DNA from: Pirellulales bacterium
GTDB taxonomy: Bacteria; Planctomycetota; Planctomycetia; Pirellulales; JAEUIK01
Length of the DNA stretch: 64,000 nucleotides
Direction of reading: 5' to 3'
Assembly: GCA_019636335.1 (NCBI GenBank)
Contig: JAHBXR010000011.1
Location: 1-64,000, forward strand
The translations under genes were made by a program, and so were the position numbers. Each line of letters begins with the position of its first letter. Position 1 is the first letter of the stretch. Positions 18,015 through 27,275 of this stretch are shown in pieces. The notes under the pieces are model-generated. The model saw nothing but the letters and a program-made list of their open reading frames with translations. It was not told the origin of the DNA and did no database searches.

Positions 18015-18533
18015 ATGAAGATCGCCGACCGCTGCCAACCGATCGAGCTCATCCTGTCGGACGTCGATGGCGTGCTGACCGATGGCGCCGTGATCTTCAA
18101 CAATCAGGGCATCGAAACCAAGCAGTTTCACATCCGCGACGGCTCGGGCATCAAGCTCTGGCAGCGCGCCGGATATCGCTTTGGCGTGGTCACCGGCCGC
18201 AGCTCGCACATCGTCGAGGTGCGCTGCGCGGAACTCGGCATCGAGATCATTCGTCAGGGCATGGAGCGCAAGACGGCCGTCGTGGCCGAGATCGCGCGCG
18301 ACCTGGGGCTCTCGTGGGGGCAGGTCTGCTTTATTGGCGACGACCTGCCCGACCTGCCCGTGCTGCGCCAGGTGGGGCTGGCCGTCGCCGTGGCCGATGC
18401 CTGTGCCGAGGTGCGCGGCGCGGCTCACCACGTGACCAGCGCTCCAGGCGGGCGCGGCGCCGTGCGCGAGGCGATCGAGCTGGTGTTGAAATCGCAGGGC
18501 CGCTGGGACGACCTGATTCAAAGCTACGAGTAA
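18015..18533 (+). CDS. kdsC: 3-deoxy-D-manno-octulosonate-8-phosphate phosphatase
   Basis: A 172-residue HAD-superfamily phosphatase of the C0 (capless, tetrameric) type that dephosphorylates KDO-8-phosphate. The motif I aspartates are in LILSDVDGVLTDG, followed by QFHIRDGSGIKLW. Motif II is GVVTGRSS, and motif III is the lysine in RQGMERK with VCFIGDDLPDLPVL. The typical KdsC ending AGGRGAVREAIELVL-like sequence is present (PGGRGAVREAIEL). It directly follows kdsD. With the next gene it reproduces the order of the proteobacterial KDO and LPS-transport locus. Confidence 0.93.
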   Translation: MKIADRCQPIELILSDVDGVLTDGAVIFNNQGIETKQFHIRDGSGIKLWQRAGYRFGVVTGRSSHIVEVRCAELGIEIIRQGMERKTAVVAEIARDLGLSWGQVCFIGDDLPDLPVLRQVGLAVAVADACAEVRGAAHHVTSAPGGRGAVREAIELVLKSQGRWDDLIQSYE

Positions 18534-18784
18534 GGGCCGCGGTCCAGGCGATCGCCGAGAGATTTTTGTAAGGATTGCAAGGCTCGTGCTAGCAGCGCCC
18601 CGCCGAACCGGTTCGCACGAGACGTTGCGCGGTAAGTGGCATCGCGCTCAACTGCTTTATGGACAGGAAGTTTCGGCCGGCCGCTCGCAGAAACCCCCGC
18701 CCGCCGAGCGCGCTGGCACGCGATTCGCTTATTCTCCGCAGACAGTCTCGCTGACCCACTGTTCTCACCGGTAACCCGCCCGCC

Positions 18785-21700
18785 GTGTTCGTTCGCACGA
18801 GACGCATCGGAGGCAGCTTCCTGGCCGTGCTGGCCTTGTACGTGGTCTATGCGCTGACGGCCGTGCCGCTGATCGAACCTTCGGCCGATCTGACCGATCG
18901 CTCGGAGGTGACGAATGCCGAACTCGAAGCGGCCCGCGACCAGGTGCCCCAGCAGCGCCGCGAGTTGGCACGCTGGTTCAAGGAAGGAGATTGGGAGCTC
19001 GATAATCCCAAGGTCCTCGAGACGCCCCACGGCAAGCTGCTGCTCAAGGAGTACAACAACCTGGGCAACGGCATCGTCGAGCTGAAGCCTTGCACGATGG
19101 TGTTGTTTCCCAGCGGGGGCGAACAATCGGCAGAGGAACGCGCCCAGAACGCCGTCATCCTGCGCACCGCCAGCGGCGCGCTCCTGCAATTCGACCAACC
19201 GATCGATCTGCGCCGCGGCAAAATCGGCAACCTCGTCGGCGGCAGGCTCGACGGTCCCTTTACCATCTCGGGCGAAGGGCGCTCCCCCGGTCCGGAAGAC
19301 GACCTGCTGATCCATGCCCGCGACGCCGAGCTCAAAGGGGACCAGATCGTCAGCCCCCATCCGATCGACTTCCGCTTCGGCCCGAATCACGGCTCGGGGC
19401 GCGAGGTCGTGATCGAGTTGGCCCGCGCCCCCGAAGGCGAAGCGAAGGGGCTCGGCTTCCAGGGCATCCGCTCTTTTCGACTCGTGCGCGAGGTGAAGGT
19501 ACACATTGAGGCGACCGCCTTGCGGCGCGAGCAGGGGGGCGCCGCTCCAGCCCCCGCTCCCCCGGCAACGCCGCCGGCCAGCGAGCCACTCGAGATCGGC
19601 TGCACCGGTCCCTTCCAATTCGATCTCGAGAAATACGTGGCGCGCTTCCACGAGCGCGTCGACGTCGTGCGGCTGATTCCCACCGGTCCGGCCGATACGC
19701 TCAATTGCGAGGAACTCTCGTTGTATTTCATGCCCGCCAGGGCCGAAGGTGCCCCGGCCGCCGCGCCGGCCGACGGCCTCAGCGCGCGAATGAAGTTTCC
19801 CAAACTCGAGCCGGGACGCATCGAAGCGCGCGGTAATCCCGTAGTGTTGCGCTCGCCGACGAACGAGGTCGACGCCCGTGGCTCACGACTCGAGTACGAT
19901 CTGCAAGATGGCCGTGCCAGCATCGAAGGACGCCCCCAGGCGATTCTGCGTCGCGGCACGACCGAGATCACCGCGCCGCAACTGCGGTTCCGCCCCGCGG
20001 CAAGCAAGGCCGGCTGGGGAGACTTCTCGGCGACCGGGCCGGGACGACTCGAGACGAACCTGCCCGACGATCCTAACGCTCACGTGCGAGCGGCCTGGCA
20101 AACGCGAGTCGAATTCGCGCCGCACGAGAACGAACAACTTCTGGCGATGACCGGCGGGGCCTTGCTCGAGATGCAAGGTCGCGGCCGCATCACGGCCGAT
20201 CGGATCTTCGCCTGGTTTGCAGCCGAGCGGCCGGCGAAACCGGCAGGGGACACGAGCGACCGCCCCGGGGTTGAAATGTTGCCGCGCCGCATGACGGCCA
20301 AAGACCATGTCGAGTTCGCTTCGCCGCAGGTTACCGGCCGACTAGACGAGTTGCGCGTCTGGTTCGAACCGGACTTGCGCGCCGGCGAAGCCGTGGTTGC
20401 CGCGGCCACCCCGTCCGGCGTGCCGCCGAATCCCGCGCCGCCACCCAATGGAGTGCAACCACCGGCGATGCCCCTCCCGGCATCCCCCGCAACTCCGGCC
20501 GAGAACCTCGCCGGCGCGAAACCCGCGCCGGCTGTGCCATTGGATAAGTTCCATGTGGCCGGCGGATTGCTCGAGATCGAGCTGTTGGTCGGAGGCGATG
20601 TGCCGACACTCTCGGCCTTGCGCGTTCGTCAGAACGTGCGCATCGAGCAGACGAGGATGGCCCGCGCCGACGACAAGCCCCTCGTGCTGACGGGCGAAGA
20701 TGTCTACGTGAATCAGTCCGACAACTCGAATTCGTTCGTCACGCTGTTAGGCTCTCCCGCGCATGTCGAAGGCCGCGGCCTGACGCTCGAAGGGGGCACC
20801 ATCAACCTGAACCGCACGACGAATCATCTGCAGATCGACGGTCCCGGGCGAATCTCGCTGCCGATGGATCGCACGCCCGATGGTCAATCGCTCGATCAGC
20901 CCATGCCGCTGGTCGTGGGCTGGCGAGGCGGCATGTCGCTGGCGGGGCGGACGGTACGTTTCGAGCGCCAGATCGAAGCTCGCCTCGATGACCAGGCCAC
21001 GCGCACCACGGTCGTCCGTACCGAGTCGATGGAAGTGAATCTCACCGAACCGGTGATCTTCTCCTCCGAGGGCGCCGGTGGCGGGCGGCCCGACGTGGCC
21101 CAGATCGTTTGTCGCGGCGGCGTGACGATGGACAGCAGCAGCATGGAACTGGGCAAAGTCACGTCGCTCGAGCATCTCGAGCTGGCCGATCTGAATCTCG
21201 ACATGATCTCGGGCCAGATCGTCGGCCGTCCGCGCCGCGACTTGTCGGATCCGGCCTTCTCTCGCGTGGGCGTGGGGGGCGGCGAGAACTTCCTGCCGAC
21301 CTCGGGGGGGAATCCCTTGGCGGGGGGCACGCCGCGCGCGCCGCGGGCAGTCGATCCAAGTGAACTCAACTACCTGGGAGTATGGTTCGATCGCGAGCTC
21401 GCCGGCAATATTCGCCAGCGGCAACTCGAATTTCACGAGCGCGTCCGCACGACCTACGGTCCGGTAAAGAACTGGCAGGCACGCATCACGCCCGATGATT
21501 TCAACCGGCCCCAACACGCGGGCATGCTCATGGCGTGCGAAAAACTCTCGGTGCGCCAGGTCGAAGATCGCGCCGGGAAGAACCATTTCGAGCTCACCGC
21601 CGAAGGCGATACCGAGATCGAAGGCCAGGATCCCGACGGGGCGAACTTTCAGGCCCATGCGAACCGCGTGGCCTTCGATCAATCGAAGGATCTCTTCGTC

Positions 21701-21871
21701 ATCGAAGGGGACGGCCGCGCCGATGCACGGCTCTGGCGCTGGCAGGGGGTCGGCGGTGCTCGCACGGAAGCCGCCTTCCGCAAGGCGCTCTTCTGGCGCT
21801 CGACGAACGAAGTCTTCATCGACGACGCCCGCTCGCTCAATATCGGTGGCCTGCCGACGACGCGTCGTTAG
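18785..21871 (+). CDS. Large OstA/LptA-like envelope protein
   Basis: 1028 residues. One N-terminal membrane segment (about 10-30, SFLAVLALYVVYALTAVPLI) is followed by an extended periplasmic region. Repeated short beta-rich units alternate with Pro/Ala linkers at about 255-275 and 545-585. Phrases such as LVLTGEDVYVNQSDNSNSFV, HVEGRGLTLEGGTINLNR and LEMQGRGRITADRIFAWF resemble the OstA/LptA/LptC beta-jellyroll family that bridges LPS across the periplasm. No outer-membrane barrel is evident. Its place 251 bases after kdsD-kdsC supports a role in LPS-type glycolipid transport, but no lptB follows. The start is a GTG with a weak ribosome binding site. Confidence 0.75.
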   Translation: MFVRTRRIGGSFLAVLALYVVYALTAVPLIEPSADLTDRSEVTNAELEAARDQVPQQRRELARWFKEGDWELDNPKVLETPHGKLLLKEYNNLGNGIVELKPCTMVLFPSGGEQSAEERAQNAVILRTASGALLQFDQPIDLRRGKIGNLVGGRLDGPFTISGEGRSPGPEDDLLIHARDAELKGDQIVSPHPIDFRFGPNHGSGREVVIELARAPEGEAKGLGFQGIRSFRLVREVKVHIEATALRREQGGAAPAPAPPATPPASEPLEIGCTGPFQFDLEKYVARFHERVDVVRLIPTGPADTLNCEELSLYFMPARAEGAPAAAPADGLSARMKFPKLEPGRIEARGNPVVLRSPTNEVDARGSRLEYDLQDGRASIEGRPQAILRRGTTEITAPQLRFRPAASKAGWGDFSATGPGRLETNLPDDPNAHVRAAWQTRVEFAPHENEQLLAMTGGALLEMQGRGRITADRIFAWFAAERPAKPAGDTSDRPGVEMLPRRMTAKDHVEFASPQVTGRLDELRVWFEPDLRAGEAVVAAATPSGVPPNPAPPPNGVQPPAMPLPASPATPAENLAGAKPAPAVPLDKFHVAGGLLEIELLVGGDVPTLSALRVRQNVRIEQTRMARADDKPLVLTGEDVYVNQSDNSNSFVTLLGSPAHVEGRGLTLEGGTINLNRTTNHLQIDGPGRISLPMDRTPDGQSLDQPMPLVVGWRGGMSLAGRTVRFERQIEARLDDQATRTTVVRTESMEVNLTEPVIFSSEGAGGGRPDVAQIVCRGGVTMDSSSMELGKVTSLEHLELADLNLDMISGQIVGRPRRDLSDPAFSRVGVGGGENFLPTSGGNPLAGGTPRAPRAVDPSELNYLGVWFDRELAGNIRQRQLEFHERVRTTYGPVKNWQARITPDDFNRPQHAGMLMACEKLSVRQVEDRAGKNHFELTAEGDTEIEGQDPDGANFQAHANRVAFDQSKDLFVIEGDGRADARLWRWQGVGGARTEAAFRKALFWRSTNEVFIDDARSLNIGGLPTTRR

Positions 21872-22545
21872 ATCTCGCCGCAAGCTCGGCAAGCCGCCGC
21901 TGTTCTAAATGTCGTAAACTGCTTTCGAGTAATTGGTTGTGGTGGACCTCCCGGCGTGATTCCGGTGCCCCGCCCCTCGCCGCGGTTTGCCTGGCTGGTA
22001 CTTGCCCGTCCTCCTGCACGTGGAGAAATGCTTGAAAGGCCGTCCGCGGCGCAATTTCGTGGCATTGGTTGCCGGGCTCGATTATCGTAGACGACTGTGC
22101 CGGTGCGATCCCTCGTCGTCGACAGCGGGGGCCGGCGAGAATCACTTCTGAGAAGCCGCGCATGTCCTTCTCACGCCGTCTGCGACGCCGTCCGATCCGT
22201 GGCGCGAACAGTCGTCGTTCGTTGCGTCGCCCGCGTCGCACCCGACAAAGCACGATTCGTCCGCACCGCTTTCCACGCCTGCGCGACTGGCACGCCACCT
22301 AGGCCGCCCCGGTTGTAATTCGCACGAGCGTTTACGCGATGCCGTGGCAGTGGCGTTAGTCGCCGGACGGTCATTTCGCCCACAATTACGGGCCTTTCTC
22401 CGCGCATTCCGCTGTGCGGTTCCTTCTCAACCTGCGGTGCAACCGATAGGATGCTGGAGTCGGGCCCCTGGCCATCGTCTGACGAAGGGCCCAGGTCCAT
22501 CCCCTCGCGATTTCTGCCCGCCGGCACTCGGACCACCTGGGGTTC
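21872..22545. other. Intergenic region, no gene seen
   Basis: 674 bases between the LptA-like gene and psd. Open frames here are short and carry no recognisable family sequence. I see no tRNA-like fold, no clear terminator and no strong promoter. Confidence 0.5.
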
Positions 22546-23505
22546 ATGAGCGAAGCACCAGCCCAAACCGCGCCGCATCGCGCCCAGCCCGAGCCTCTCT
22601 CGCCAGAGATCCGCAGTATTCAGCCGGGAGGGGGCAATTGCTACTCGCTCGAGCTGGCCTGGGGCTGCGTGCGCCGCTGGTACCTGCGGACGTTTCGCCG
22701 CGGCTATGTGGCCCGCATGGCGGCCCTGCGGCAGGGGGATCCCACGGGCTACCCGCATCCAATGCTCGACCCGCGCGATCTGAAGTTCTTTCGCAATCAG
22801 GGAAACCTCGCCTGGGAAGCGGCCGACGACCCCTTTGCCTGGCGCGAGCGCATTCCCTTCGCGCGCTGGGGATTGGCCGAGTTGTTCCTGATGGGGGCGC
22901 CGCTGGCGGCGATCACCTTCGTCCTCGGTTACTGGCTAACCCCTTGGGCTGCGATACCCACCGCCATTGTGTTGGCCTTGGTGGTGTACTTTTTTCGCGA
23001 TCCACCCCGCCGCGTCCCCACGGAGCCTGGGTTGTACGTTTCGCCCGCCGATGGCCGTATCGTCGACGTGGCCGAAGTCGAGCACGATGAGTTCATCGGT
23101 GGGCCGGCCGTGCGGATCGGGATCTTTCTCTCGATCTTCAACGTGCATATCAATCGTGCCCCTTGCCGCGCGCGAGTCATCCGGCTGCGTTATTCGCCGG
23201 GCGAGTTTCGCAACGCCCTCGACCCAAGCAGCCTGATCCACAACGAGAACATGTGGATCGGGCTGGAAGAAGAGGATGCCCCGCACCGCAAGCTGATCCT
23301 GCGCCAGGTGGCCGGCGCCATCGCCCGCCGCATCGTCTGCGACACGCGACCAGGCGAGGTCTTGGAGCGCGGCAGAAAATTCGGGATGATCAAATTGGGC
23401 TCGCGAACCGAACTGCTGATGGCCGCCTCTCTGGGGCTGAAAATCAACGTCAAGCCCGGCGACAACGTCAAAGCCGGAGCCACCATCATGGCACGGTATG
23501 AGTAG
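22546..23505 (+). CDS. psd: Phosphatidylserine decarboxylase
   Basis: A 319-residue membrane enzyme that makes phosphatidylethanolamine from phosphatidylserine. Two hydrophobic stretches (about 105-145) precede the catalytic part (VYFFRDPPR, YVSPADGRIVDV, IGIFLSIFNVHINRAP). The self-cleavage site that creates the pyruvoyl cofactor is the GS in MIKLGSRTELL at about residue 284. This GSR form is typical of the short, archaeal-type or proenzyme II-like Psd. The first ~75 residues are an extra N-terminal part without recognisable function. pssA follows 90 bases later, so the two PE-synthesis steps are adjacent. Confidence 0.93.
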   Translation: MSEAPAQTAPHRAQPEPLSPEIRSIQPGGGNCYSLELAWGCVRRWYLRTFRRGYVARMAALRQGDPTGYPHPMLDPRDLKFFRNQGNLAWEAADDPFAWRERIPFARWGLAELFLMGAPLAAITFVLGYWLTPWAAIPTAIVLALVVYFFRDPPRRVPTEPGLYVSPADGRIVDVAEVEHDEFIGGPAVRIGIFLSIFNVHINRAPCRARVIRLRYSPGEFRNALDPSSLIHNENMWIGLEEEDAPHRKLILRQVAGAIARRIVCDTRPGEVLERGRKFGMIKLGSRTELLMAASLGLKINVKPGDNVKAGATIMARYE

Positions 23506-23508
23506 TGG

Positions 23509-23583
23509 TCAGGGGGTAGTGGCTAGTGGACAGTGATCAAAAGCGGAACCAATTCTAACCCCTGGCCACTGGCCACTGACCCC
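23509..23583. repeat. GTGGCCAGTGG-type imperfect inverted repeat
   Basis: Between psd and pssA the DNA reads as reiterated AGTGG/GTGGCTAGTGG units (23509-23536). They are followed, after about 30 bases, by inverse units such as CCTGGCCACTGGCCACTGAC. The two arms can fold into an imperfect long hairpin. I recall similar AGTGGCCAGTGG tracts scattered in planctomycete intergenic DNA. Confidence 0.6.
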
Positions 23584-23595
23584 TGGAACAAGAAC

Positions 23596-24444
23596 GTGAG
23601 GCGCATCCGCACGATCGCTGTCTTGCCCACGATGTTTACGTTGGGCAATCTCGTGTGTGGCTTCTTTGCCATCGTGGTCGCGTCGCGCATTGAGCGTCCC
23701 GATGCCTCGTGGATCGACGCCTCGCGCGCGGTGAGCGTCATGCTGGGGGGAGTGAAGGATCCGACGAACGTCATGCTCAGCGCGTGGTTGATCTTTCTGG
23801 CGATGATCTTCGACGCGCTCGATGGCTACGTGGCCCGTTGGGCCAACGCGGCCAGCGATTTCGGCGCCCAACTCGACAGCTTGTGCGATGTGGTCACCTT
23901 TGGCGTGGCGCCGGGCATTCTGCTGGTGAAGATGTGTCCCAACTTCACCTACCTGCATCGCGAGGCCGTTTGGGTGATCGCCGCCGCCTTTGCCGCCTGC
24001 GCCGCCCTGCGCCTGGCGCGCTTCAACGTCGAAACGACCGATGACGACGACCACATGAGCTTTCATGGGCTTCCGTCGCCAGCCGGCGGCGCCGCCATCG
24101 CGAGCTTCGCCATCCTCTTCTACACCTTGCGCAAGGAAGACACGACCCTGGTCTATGCTGCGCAGTTCGATATTGCTCTGCAGATGGTGCTGCCATTGTT
24201 TGCCGTGCTGGTGGCGGTGTTGATGGTCTCGCGCATTCCCTACCCGCACGTGGTGAACCAGGTGTTGCGGGGCGAGCGCAGCTTCGGCCACGTGGTGGCC
24301 TTGCTGTTCGCGCTGGTGGTGGTGATGGTCATTCGCGGCTATGCGGTGCCCATCGTGTGCGTGGCTTTTGCCCTCTCCGGCCCGATTCGTTACGTCTGGC
24401 AGGAGTTCGTCCAGCGCAAACCGCATGAGGATCCGCTGTTCTAG
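23596..24444 (+). CDS. pssA: CDP-diacylglycerol-serine O-phosphatidyltransferase
   Basis: A 282-residue multi-pass membrane enzyme that makes phosphatidylserine. The CDP-alcohol phosphotransferase signature is complete: D-ALDG-YVAR, eight residues, then G-AQL-D-SLC-D (FDALDGYVARWANAASDFG). Several hydrophobic helices follow, ending QEFVQRKPHEDPLF. An ATG at 23533 would put part of the intergenic repeat into the protein. The GTG at 23596 starts the family-like VRRIRTIAVLPTMFTLGN and has GGAACAAG just upstream, so I prefer it. It pairs with psd. Confidence 0.92.
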   Translation: MRRIRTIAVLPTMFTLGNLVCGFFAIVVASRIERPDASWIDASRAVSVMLGGVKDPTNVMLSAWLIFLAMIFDALDGYVARWANAASDFGAQLDSLCDVVTFGVAPGILLVKMCPNFTYLHREAVWVIAAAFAACAALRLARFNVETTDDDDHMSFHGLPSPAGGAAIASFAILFYTLRKEDTTLVYAAQFDIALQMVLPLFAVLVAVLMVSRIPYPHVVNQVLRGERSFGHVVALLFALVVVMVIRGYAVPIVCVAFALSGPIRYVWQEFVQRKPHEDPLF

Positions 24445-24567
24445 CCGCGCACCGTGTACTTGGCCGAGTTGCCGGGAAGTAATCCGTTCCGACCGGCCAA
24501 CGGTAACGGATTCTCACGCTCACGTACTCAAACCGCGAACCATCGCATTTAACCCCCCGCTAACTTC

Positions 24568-25167
24568 ATGTTCACCGGACTTGTCGAAGCCATGGCCACG
24601 GTGCTCGAGGTGCGCGACGCACCGCCGGGCTGCCGGCTCGTGTTGAGCATGCCGACGCTGGCGGCCGCGGCCCGCCTCGGCGATAGCATCGCGGTGAATG
24701 GGTGCTGCCTGACGGTAGTGGACGTCGCGGAAGAGCGGCTCGGTTTCGATGCCGGGCCCGAGACGCTCGCTCGCACGAATCTCGGCGCATTGCGGCCCGG
24801 CAGCGACGTCAACGTCGAACGTTCGCTCAAGCTGGGCGATGCCCTCGGCGGGCACCTGGTGACGGGCCACGTCGATGGCCCCGGCACGCTCGCCGCGCGG
24901 CGCGACGAAGGGGAGTGGTCGACTTTGGTCGTCGAGGTCTCGCGCGAGCTGGCCCGGCAGATGGCCTCGAAAGGCTCGGTCGCGGTCGACGGCGTGAGCC
25001 TCACGCTGGTCGACGTCGACGAGACCAGCTTCAGCGTGGCCCTGATCCCGCACACGCTCGCGGTCACGACGCTCGGTCGCCTGCGCGTGGGCGATCGCGT
25101 GAATATCGAGACCGATCTGCTGGCCAAGTACGTCGAACGTCAACTCGCCGCGATGACCGTCAGGTAA
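24568..25167 (+). CDS. ribE: Riboflavin synthase, alpha chain
   Basis: A 199-residue enzyme that dismutates two lumazine molecules to riboflavin. The two-fold repeated barrel is evident: MFTGLVEAMATV with IAVNGCCLTVVDV in the first half, and HLVTGHVDGPGTL with VAVDGVSLTLVDVDE in the second. The start MFTGLVE is the universal family N terminus. rsmA begins three bases after the stop, suggesting co-translation. No other riboflavin gene and no FMN riboswitch is seen upstream. Confidence 0.95.
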   Translation: MFTGLVEAMATVLEVRDAPPGCRLVLSMPTLAAAARLGDSIAVNGCCLTVVDVAEERLGFDAGPETLARTNLGALRPGSDVNVERSLKLGDALGGHLVTGHVDGPGTLAARRDEGEWSTLVVEVSRELARQMASKGSVAVDGVSLTLVDVDETSFSVALIPHTLAVTTLGRLRVGDRVNIETDLLAKYVERQLAAMTVR

Positions 25168-25170
25168 AGC

Positions 25171-26103
25171 ATGCCCTCAGGATCCGAACATCACCAGACA
25201 CGATCGTTTTTGCGGCAGCGCTTCGACGAAGTGGGGCTGCACCCGAAAACGCGCTACGGCCAGAACTTTCTGATCGACCTCAATCTGCAGCATCTGCTCA
25301 TCGAGGCGGCGGAACTGACGCGCGACGACGTCGTGCTCGAGGTGGGGACCGGCACGGCGTCCCTCTCGGTGCTCATGGCCCCGCAGGTCGCGGCCTTGGT
25401 CACCGTCGAGGTCGACACTCAACTCCACCAGCTCGCCAGCGAGACTTTGGCCGACTTGCCGCACGTCGATCTTCTGCGGCAAGACATCCTCAAGAACAAG
25501 AACACGCTCAATCCCGAGGTGCTGCGCGTCGTGACCGAGCGCGTGCGGGAGGAGCCGGGCCGGCAACTCAAGCTCGTGGCCAACCTGCCCTACAACGTGG
25601 CCACGCCGATCATCTCGAACCTGCTGTTGACCGAAATCGTGCCCTGCTCGATGACGATCACGATCCAAAAGGAGTTGGCCGATCGGATCATGGCCTCGCC
25701 CCGCTCGAAGGACTACAGCGCGCTGAGCGTCTGGCTGCAGAGCCAATGTCGCATCGAGCTGATCCGCGTTCTGCCGCCCACCGTATTCTGGCCACGCCCC
25801 AAGGTCTCGTCCGCCATCATTCGGCTCACGCTCGAGCCAGAACGCCGACGCGAGATCACCGAGCTACGTTTCTTTCACGACTTCGTGCGGGCCATTTTCC
25901 TACACCGGAGGAAGTTTCTGCGCGGCGTGCTCGTCGCCACGCTCAAGCCGCAACTCGACAAGCCCGCCGTCGACGACCTGATGGCCTCGCTCGCCTTCGG
26001 CGAGACGACGCGTGCCGAGGAACTCGACGTGCCTGCCATGCTGCGTCTGGCCGAGGCGGTCCGCGCGCGTCTGCCGCAGGCCAGCCTCACCCAGCACGAC
26101 TAG
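25171..26103 (+). CDS. rsmA: 16S rRNA dimethyladenosine methyltransferase
   Basis: A 310-residue KsgA-family enzyme that dimethylates two adjacent adenines near the 3' end of 16S rRNA. The N terminus has LHPKTRYGQNFLIDLNLQ, then motif I VVLEVGTGTASLSVLM, an acidic motif II VTVEVD and motif IV LKLVANLPYNVATPIISNL. The C-terminal helical part contains PPTVFWPRPKVSSAIIRL. The start is three bases after the ribE stop, with AGG in the ribE end acting as a partial ribosome binding site. Slightly longer than E. coli KsgA. Confidence 0.94.
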   Translation: MPSGSEHHQTRSFLRQRFDEVGLHPKTRYGQNFLIDLNLQHLLIEAAELTRDDVVLEVGTGTASLSVLMAPQVAALVTVEVDTQLHQLASETLADLPHVDLLRQDILKNKNTLNPEVLRVVTERVREEPGRQLKLVANLPYNVATPIISNLLLTEIVPCSMTITIQKELADRIMASPRSKDYSALSVWLQSQCRIELIRVLPPTVFWPRPKVSSAIIRLTLEPERRREITELRFFHDFVRAIFLHRRKFLRGVLVATLKPQLDKPAVDDLMASLAFGETTRAEELDVPAMLRLAEAVRARLPQASLTQHD

Positions 26104-26299
26104 CGCCACGTTTCGGCATCGTGACGGGTTTTCCAGGAAGCCCTGGCCACGGAGGCGATGGGCCGACGAAGCATGTCCTTCCACGGCCGCGCGAAATACC
26201 CACCCACATGGCTGGTAGGCTGGCACCCTTCGACTATGATAGACCCGTCGCGCGGGAGTGCAGGCATGTTCCCGCCATCTCGAGAGCCGCAGGTGGCCC

Positions 26300-26527
26300 A
26301 TGGAATTCATCGAATTGACAGGCAAGACACTGTCGCGCGTCGTGACTCCCGACGAGTTGCATCCCGACGAGCTACATCGCTCGGGCGTCGACGACGAGAC
26401 GCTCGTGCGCATCAACCGGCAAGGCGATATCGAAGTCCGCAAGCGGACGGGCTGGCGCGTGATTGGCGGCCTGCTCGGCGAGTTCGACGAACGCCTGCGC
26501 CGCGAAACGGGACTCGACTGGGCTTAA
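26300..26527 (+). CDS. Small conserved hypothetical protein
   Basis: A 75-residue soluble protein (MEFIELTGKTLSRVVTPDE ... GDIEVRKRTGWRVIGGLLG ... RETGLDWA). AGGTGG lies just before the ATG, supporting translation. I recall short planctomycete proteins of this type with no known function. The GDIEVRKRTGW stretch may form a beta hairpin. No domain is assigned. Confidence 0.65.
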   Translation: MEFIELTGKTLSRVVTPDELHPDELHRSGVDDETLVRINRQGDIEVRKRTGWRVIGGLLGEFDERLRRETGLDWA

Positions 26528-26693
26528 GCAGTCTTCGTTTGCCATGCACCTGCCCGTCCACCTTCAGCGGCGTTCACCTACGGTGATTTTCTGTCGTGCT
26601 GGACAAAGCCCCTGTTCTTGGGCGCGGTTTACGAGTCGCGGAATGTTCGTGCCGGCGATGGCCACGCACCGGCCACCCTCGCGTGGGATCGCG

Positions 26694-27152
26694 TCAATAC
26701 GCGTCGCCGGCATTCTCGTCCGAGCTCCAGTCTCCGCCCGGCTGTGATACCGCGTCTTCATCGGGGGTGGTGCGCGTGGCCCAGAAGTACGTGCCAGGCA
26801 CCATCAGCGCGACGGCCACCAGTCCCGCGCCAAAAAGCCAGCCCAACGCCCGAACGACCCGGGGGGGCGTCCCTCGCGAGGCCATCGCAAAGGAGAGCGC
26901 GAAGAGGATCATCGACAGGTAAAGGGCCAGCGCCGTCCAGGCGAGCTCGATATTGCCCAACTGCGGCACGCGCGGCGAAGGATGGGCACGCTGCCACATG
27001 CCATCGCGAAAGACCTGCAGTCCCACCCAATCAAGTACGAAGGCGGCGATCAGCGCCACGACGGCGGCCAGCTTCCACACGGACGACGGCTTCGCGGCGG
27101 CCCGCTTCGCGCGGACGTTTTGGTCCATCAGATTCTGTTCCATGAGGGGCAT
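26694..27152 (-). CDS. Small multi-pass membrane protein, unknown
   Basis: 152 residues with three to four hydrophobic segments: WKLAAVVALIAAFVLDWVGL (~26-45), ELAWTALALYLSMILFALSFAM (~69-90) and VVRALGWLFGAGLVAVALMV (~99-118). The tail is acidic and polar. No family is recognised. The start is the ATG at 27152, with a second ATG three codons later equally possible. The open frame runs much further upstream, but that part is antisense to the aminotransferase gene and is not counted. Confidence 0.6.
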   Translation of the reverse strand: MPLMEQNLMDQNVRAKRAAAKPSSVWKLAAVVALIAAFVLDWVGLQVFRDGMWQRAHPSPRVPQLGNIELAWTALALYLSMILFALSFAMASRGTPPRVVRALGWLFGAGLVAVALMVPGTYFWATRTTPDEDAVSQPGGDWSSDENAGDAY

Positions 27153-27275
27153 TCTAGCGACTGATCGTCGTGGACTCAAAATCGCCGTGAACCTTGCCTG
27201 CCCCCTGCGGCTCCCTGGTGCGGGGCGTAGAATCGGCAACGACCTCTGCCTGACCACGGGAGGACCTTTTCGCCC

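Noticed and set aside
24702..26318. A long plus-strand frame across ribE and rsmA
   Set aside because: It is a frame-shifted shadow. Both ribE and rsmA are intact in the other frames with tight coupling.
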